From: an uncultured Gammaproteobacteria bacterium
GTDB lineage: Bacteria > Pseudomonadota > Gammaproteobacteria > Steroidobacterales > Woeseiaceae
Reading direction: 5' to 3'
Length of the DNA: 17,548 nt
Assembly (NCBI GenBank): GCA_938003715.1
Contig: CALKYK010000315.1
Coordinates: forward strand, 1 to 17,548
In this document: positions 13,630 through 17,548 of the stretch, piece after piece
How the letters are laid out: each line of letters starts with the position of its first letter
Numbering within the stretch: position 1 is the stretch's first letter
Notes under the pieces: generated by a model
The model's input: the letters and a program-made list of their open reading frames with translations, nothing else
What the model was told of the DNA's origin: nothing
Database searches by the model: none
Position numbers and translations under genes: made by a program

Positions 13630-14607
13630 ATGCAGGCAAGCGCAATCAGAATCCACGAATATGGCGGACCCGACGTGCTTTGCTACGAGACCATCGAGGT
13701 TCCCGATCCCGGTCCCGGTGAGGCGCAGGTGCGGCACACCGCGATCGGACTGAACTTCATCGACACCTATCACCGCACCGGGCTGTACCCGATGCCGCTG
13801 CCGACCGGTCTCGGCAGCGAAGCGGCCGGCATCGTCGAGGCTGTCGGTGACGGCGTCACCGAAGTCGAGCCGGGCGACCGGGTCGTGTACACGGGCCGTC
13901 CGGCCGATGCCTATTCCGAGCGCCGCAACTTCCAGGCCTGGCAGCTCGTGGCGATCCCGGACGGCGTATCCGACGAGCAGGCCGCGGCCATGTTCCTGAA
14001 AGGGCTCACCGCGCGCTACCTGTTGCGCCGCAGCTACCCTGCGAAGTCCGGCGACACCGTGCTGCTGTACGCGGCCGCGGGCGGCGTCGGTTCGATCGTC
14101 AGCCAGTGGGCAAAGCACCTTGGCGTCACGGTCATCGGTGTCGTCAGCACCGACGAGAAAGCGGCGCTGGCGAAGGCGCAGGGCTGTGCCCACGTCGTGA
14201 TGGCGGACGAGCCGGACCTGGCGGCGGCCGTGCGTAAACTGACAGGCGGCGATGGTGTGCACGCAGCCTACGACTCGGTGGGCCGCGACACGTTTTTCGC
14301 ATCGCTCGACTCGCTGCGTCCGCATGGCGTCATGGTGACGTTCGGCAATGCGTCGGGCCCCGTCGAGCCCTTCGCCCCGGCCGAGCTTGCGAAACGGCAT
14401 TCGCTGTTCGTTACGCGGCCGACGCTGTTCGACTTCATCGCGACCCGGGAAGACCTGCTCGAAGCGGCGTCCGACCTGTTCGACGTGGTCGGCAATGGCG
14501 TGGTCAGGATCAGCGTCAACCAGCGCTATCCGCTCAAGGAAGCGCGCCAGGCGCACATCGATCTCGAAGCGCGCAAAACGACCGGCTCGACGGTTCTCGT
14601 GCCGTAG
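13630..14607 (+). CDS. Zeta-crystallin-type NAD(P)H:quinone oxidoreductase (MDR superfamily)
   Basis: The 325-residue product is a medium-chain dehydrogenase/reductase of the quinone reductase (QOR) type, a soluble NADPH-dependent enzyme that reduces quinones and similar electrophiles. Evidence: N-terminal HEYGGPDVL, the substrate-side motif GLNFIDTYHRTGLYP, LPTGLGSEAAGIVEAVGDGV, and the dinucleotide-binding segment LLYAAAGGVGSIVSQWAKHLG. The zinc ligands of alcohol dehydrogenases are absent, as in QOR. The length equals the family norm, and the end ALQ-like EARKTTGSTVLVP is complete. The ATG at 13630 is where family similarity starts, with GGGG about 7 bases ahead; an in-frame ATG at 13579 lies within the sigma-54 promoter. 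It ends 3 bases from the converging permease gene. QorA orthology is likely but not proven. Confidence 0.92.
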   Translation: MQASAIRIHEYGGPDVLCYETIEVPDPGPGEAQVRHTAIGLNFIDTYHRTGLYPMPLPTGLGSEAAGIVEAVGDGVTEVEPGDRVVYTGRPADAYSERRNFQAWQLVAIPDGVSDEQAAAMFLKGLTARYLLRRSYPAKSGDTVLLYAAAGGVGSIVSQWAKHLGVTVIGVVSTDEKAALAKAQGCAHVVMADEPDLAAAVRKLTGGDGVHAAYDSVGRDTFFASLDSLRPHGVMVTFGNASGPVEPFAPAELAKRHSLFVTRPTLFDFIATREDLLEAASDLFDVVGNGVVRISVNQRYPLKEARQAHIDLEARKTTGSTVLVP

Positions 14608-14610
14608 CGG

Positions 14611-17004
14611 CTACGGCGCGATCGGCACGACCGGCGGTATTTCCGCGACCGGCGTCAGCGGCCACAGCACCGGCAGGAGCAGCATCACGGTGACGAAGAC
14701 CACCAGCGTCAGCGGCACGCCGACCTTGATGTAGTCGACGAAACGATAGCCGCCCGGGCCCATGACCAGGATGTTCGCCGGGTGCGAAATCGGGCTCGTG
14801 AAGCTTGCCGACGCCGCCATCGCGATCGCCATCATCGCCGTTTCCGGTGCCAGCCCCATCTCGGACATCGCCGACAGCACGATAGGCGACATCAACACGA
14901 CTAGGGCCGCCGTCGGGATGATCATCGTTGCCATCGCGGTCAGCACATACAGGCCGGCAATGACCGGCCAGGGCCCGGCGTCGCCGAGCAGCTGCATGAC
15001 CTGGTCCGCGAGATACGAAGCTGCACCGGTATCCTGCATCGCGGTGCCGAGCGGCAGCATCCCCGCAATCAGGAAAATGGCGCGCCAGTCGATGGCGCGA
15101 TAGGCCTGCTCCATCGACAGGCAACCGGTCAGGACCATGATGCTCGCGCCGACCACGGCGGCGACGGCGATCGGGGCGTAGCCGGCCATCACCGACAGGA
15201 CGACCGCGAACATGATCAGTGCCGCGAGCGGCGCGCGACCGGTATCCGGCGGTGCCTGCCCGAGCGGCGTCAGTATCAGGAAGTCCGGGTCGTTGCCGAG
15301 CAGCTGGAGGCGGTCGTGGGGGCCCAGCAGCAACAGCGCGTCGCCGACCTGCAGCCGTTCGTCCGCGAGGTCGGTGCCGATCGGCCCGCCCTCGCGCCAG
15401 ATTCCGGCCAGCTCGATGCCGTAGCGCTCGCGAAAGTTCAGTTCGCCGACCGTCTTGCCGGCAAGGCTGGAGCGCGGATCGAGCGTGGCGTCCATCAGGG
15501 TCAGTCGCTCCGACTCCAGCGAACCCAGGTTTGCGGTGACCTTGGTCTCGATCTCGAGCTCCTGGAGTCCGCGCAGGACGTCAAGGTCTTCCTGCTGGCC
15601 CTCGATCAGGAGCAGGTCACCGCCCTCGAGGTCTTCGGTGCCGCGCGGCATAACTTTCAGTTTGCCGTCGCGGAAGATCGCAACGACGCGGAAGTCGAAT
15701 ACGTCGGCCAGGCGACTCTTCTCGAGCGTCGCACCGGCGAGCTCGCTGTACTTCGGCAGGCGCACGACGAACATCCGCTCGTCCGCGTTGTAGCGCTCCG
15801 ACAACGCGTCGTCGAGCAGGTGCGTGACGCTGGTGAAGTCGGCGAACTTGTCCAGCTCCTCGATCGCCTCGACCTCGCCCTGCACGAGGATGCGATCGCC
15901 GCCGCGCAGCGGCACGTAGGCGAGGTTCGTCAGGCGATAGTTCTCGCGCCGGCGCAGGCCGACGACGCTTACTTTGAAGCGCTTGCGGAAGCCGGCGTGG
16001 CGCACCAGTTCGCCGACCAGCGGCGAGCCACCGTCGAGCTCCACCTCGGCGTAGGCGACCTTGGCTGCCACCATCGACTTCAGCACCGGGGCCTCGCGCT
16101 CGATGACGAGGTCGCTCCAGCGCTGCAGCTCCTTGAACTGGTCGACGCGGCCCTGTACCAGCAGCCCGTCACCGCCGCGCAGCACCGTTTGGCGGTTCGG
16201 CAGCGTTTCGCTGCGGCCGTAGCGGATCAGTGCCAGTATGATCAGCCCGGTCGAGGATCCGATGCGGGTCTCGGCGAGCGTCTTGCCGACCAGGATCGAG
16301 TCCATCGGCACCCGCAGCATGAACGTGTGCTCCTGCAGCTTGTAGCGATTGCGCAGGCTGCGCTGGCTCTGGTGCCGGCCGCGGTCGGTCTTGATTTTCG
16401 GCAGCATGTAGCGGCCGACCACGGCGACGAAGACGACGCCGGCGATCATGATGCTGCCGCCGAGCGGCGCGAAGTCGAATAGCGCGAACGGTTCGTATCC
16501 GTTCTGCGCCATCACCTCACTGATCAGCAGGTTCGGCGGTGTGCCGATCTGCGTCATCAGCCCGCCGAGCAGCGTCGCGTAGGCGAGCGGCATCAAAAGC
16601 CGCGACGGCGGGATGCGCGTACGCCGCGCCACCTCGACCACGACCGGCAGCATCAGCGCCGCAACGCCGATGTTGTTCATGAACGCCGACAGCACCGCGG
16701 CGGTGATCATGATGACGATGATCATCGCGATTTCGCGCCGCCCGGCGAGACGCATCACCTGCCGGCCGATGATGTCGGCGATGCCGGTACGGGTGAGTCC
16801 CTCGCTCAGGATGAACATCGCCCAGACGGTGATGACGGCGCTGTTGGAGAAACCGGCGAATGCTTCGGAGGTGGAAACCAGGCCGGTGACCGCCAGCGCG
16901 CATAGCACCAGCAGTGCCACCAGATCCATGCGAATGACTTCGCTGACGAACAGGACCAGCGCGATGCCGAGAATGACCAGTACGAGTGCGATCTCAAGCG
17001 TCAT
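14611..17004 (-). CDS. SLC13/DASS-type anion permease with four TrkA-C (RCK_C) domains
   Basis: This is an inner-membrane transporter of the divalent anion:Na+ symporter type; such proteins carry sulfate or dicarboxylates. The 797-residue product has a first transmembrane half (about 1-202), a long cytoplasmic insert (about 203-585) and a second transmembrane half (about 590-785). The halves carry the paired family motifs: MNNIGVAALMLP (109-120) and QIGTPPNLL (152-160) in the first, and PTAALVVLMSP plus SFTSPISHPANILVMGPGGY (734-753) in the second. The insert contains four RCK_C-like repeats at about 226-293, 316-385, 409-477 and 499-568, each ending in the pattern L-x-GGD-x-LLVQG or close (last: LQVGDALLLLG). 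Most relatives have two, at around 600 residues. RCK_C domains bind small ligands and gate transport. The substrate is not deducible; sulfate is possible. No strong ribosome binding site precedes the ATG. Confidence 0.9.
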   Translation of the reverse strand: MTLEIALVLVILGIALVLFVSEVIRMDLVALLVLCALAVTGLVSTSEAFAGFSNSAVITVWAMFILSEGLTRTGIADIIGRQVMRLAGRREIAMIIVIMITAAVLSAFMNNIGVAALMLPVVVEVARRTRIPPSRLLMPLAYATLLGGLMTQIGTPPNLLISEVMAQNGYEPFALFDFAPLGGSIMIAGVVFVAVVGRYMLPKIKTDRGRHQSQRSLRNRYKLQEHTFMLRVPMDSILVGKTLAETRIGSSTGLIILALIRYGRSETLPNRQTVLRGGDGLLVQGRVDQFKELQRWSDLVIEREAPVLKSMVAAKVAYAEVELDGGSPLVGELVRHAGFRKRFKVSVVGLRRRENYRLTNLAYVPLRGGDRILVQGEVEAIEELDKFADFTSVTHLLDDALSERYNADERMFVVRLPKYSELAGATLEKSRLADVFDFRVVAIFRDGKLKVMPRGTEDLEGGDLLLIEGQQEDLDVLRGLQELEIETKVTANLGSLESERLTLMDATLDPRSSLAGKTVGELNFRERYGIELAGIWREGGPIGTDLADERLQVGDALLLLGPHDRLQLLGNDPDFLILTPLGQAPPDTGRAPLAALIMFAVVLSVMAGYAPIAVAAVVGASIMVLTGCLSMEQAYRAIDWRAIFLIAGMLPLGTAMQDTGAASYLADQVMQLLGDAGPWPVIAGLYVLTAMATMIIPTAALVVLMSPIVLSAMSEMGLAPETAMMAIAMAASASFTSPISHPANILVMGPGGYRFVDYIKVGVPLTLVVFVTVMLLLPVLWPLTPVAEIPPVVPIAP

Positions 17005-17152
17005 TGTTGATCGTGGTGGCCTGTACTAATCCGGGTTCATCGACAAGAATGAGGACGTTGATTCGCAACCGGTGAAGCATGAACCACCGCCTGTCACAGC
17101 GCAAATGAGCCGTTCACAAGTCTATACACCGGTCCGGCCGCGGCGTTCGGCG

Positions 17153-17506
17153 ATGCACGCAATACGCGGCGTCGATTACCACTTCAACGAATGGGGTGAC
17201 GACAGGAGCCCGACGCTTTTCATGCTGCACGGCTGGGGCGACTGCGGTGCCTCGTTCCAGTTCACGGTGGATGCACTGGCCGGCGACTGGCGCGTGATCG
17301 CGCCCGACTGGCGTGGTTTCGGCCAGTCGCACTTGCGCGCCGAGAGCTACTGGTTTCCCGACTACGTTGCGGACCTCGATGCGCTGCTCGAGATTTACCA
17401 GCCGAACGAGCCGGTCAGCCTGCTGGGACACAGCATGGGCGCCAACGTCGCCGGCCTGTACGCGGGAATCATGCCGGAGCGCGTCGCCGCGTTCCTCGAC
17501 GCCTAG
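17153..17506 (+). pseudogene. Alpha/beta hydrolase, N-terminal part ending at an early TAG
   Basis: The frame shows a typical alpha/beta-hydrolase beginning: GVDYHFNEWG, the oxyanion-hole motif HGWGD, PDWRGFGQS and the nucleophile elbow GHSMG with serine, then YAGIMPERVAAFLDA and a TAG at 17504-17506. Family members run to about 270-300 residues and put the catalytic acid and histidine well after this point, so the product would be inactive. The same frame stays open for the 42 bases left in the window. I place the start at the ATG at 17153, where family similarity begins. Upstream in-frame starts (GTG 17072, ATG 17105) precede codons with many A/T third positions, unlike the rest of the window. 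No clear ribosome binding site precedes any of them. The cause may be a substitution or an indel, and the rest of the gene is outside the window. Confidence 0.7.
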
Positions 17507-17548
17507 GCGTCCACCTCGGCCGACCGCGATGCCGGCAACGAGCAGGAG

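Noticed and set aside
13540..14556. Minus-strand open frame of 338 codons opposite the quinone oxidoreductase gene
   Set aside because: The plus strand encodes an unmistakable full-length oxidoreductase; the antisense frame has no family features.

Overview
The window is GC-rich and densely coded, with short intergenic gaps. A PspF/PspA/PspB/PspC phage-shock locus, a proteobacterial-type glutamate-cysteine ligase (GshA) and a bactofilin point to a Gammaproteobacterium, probably free-living or environmental. This is inferred from gene families alone; there is no rRNA, tRNA, IS element, phage module or CRISPR array in view.

Layout. (1) 1-3140 is the phage-shock region. pspF lies on the minus strand and diverges from pspA-pspB-pspC'-pspC-pspB' on the plus strand. 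Between them is a textbook sigma-54 control region: three GGYGAAA repeats spaced exactly 20 bp, an IHF-like site and a -24/-12 promoter. The operon ends at a strong terminator. pspA carries an in-frame TAA at codon 76. (2) 3157-6159, minus strand: a small secreted protein of unknown function and a two-TM PAS-GGDEF-EAL protein whose EAL domain is cut by an in-frame TGA. (3) 6160-8682: a structured intergenic stretch, an unusual receiver-domain protein with one TM helix and a probable periplasmic OmpA-like tail, then (minus) a bactofilin and a DUF2845 exported protein. (4) 8788-12085: gshA with a good sigma-70 promoter, converging on a translationally coupled sulfotransferase-like / class IV aminotransferase pair. 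(5) 12238-13523: two overlapping genes for paralogous single-pass membrane proteins of unknown function. (6) 13563-17004: a zinc-free quinone oxidoreductase preceded by an almost perfect sigma-54 promoter, converging on a large SLC13-type permease with four TrkA-C (RCK_C) domains. (7) 17153-17506: the start of an alpha/beta hydrolase that stops early, 42 bases before the window ends.

How it works together. PspA normally holds PspF inactive until inner-membrane stress. PspB and PspC sense the stress, PspA is released and PspF drives the operon through sigma-54. The regulatory DNA and the other psp genes look intact, so an interrupted pspA would predict an uncontrolled, effector-less response if the stop is real. 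Much of the rest is also envelope or signalling related (c-di-GMP enzyme, receiver-membrane protein, bactofilin, exported proteins).

The most notable observations are three premature stops, each of a different type (TAA, TGA, TAG); the receiver-TM-periplasmic fusion; the four-RCK_C permease; the tandem paralog pair; the sulfotransferase/aminotransferase couple; and a second sigma-54 promoter in front of the quinone oxidoreductase gene. I found no single clearly new multi-gene defence or mobile system.
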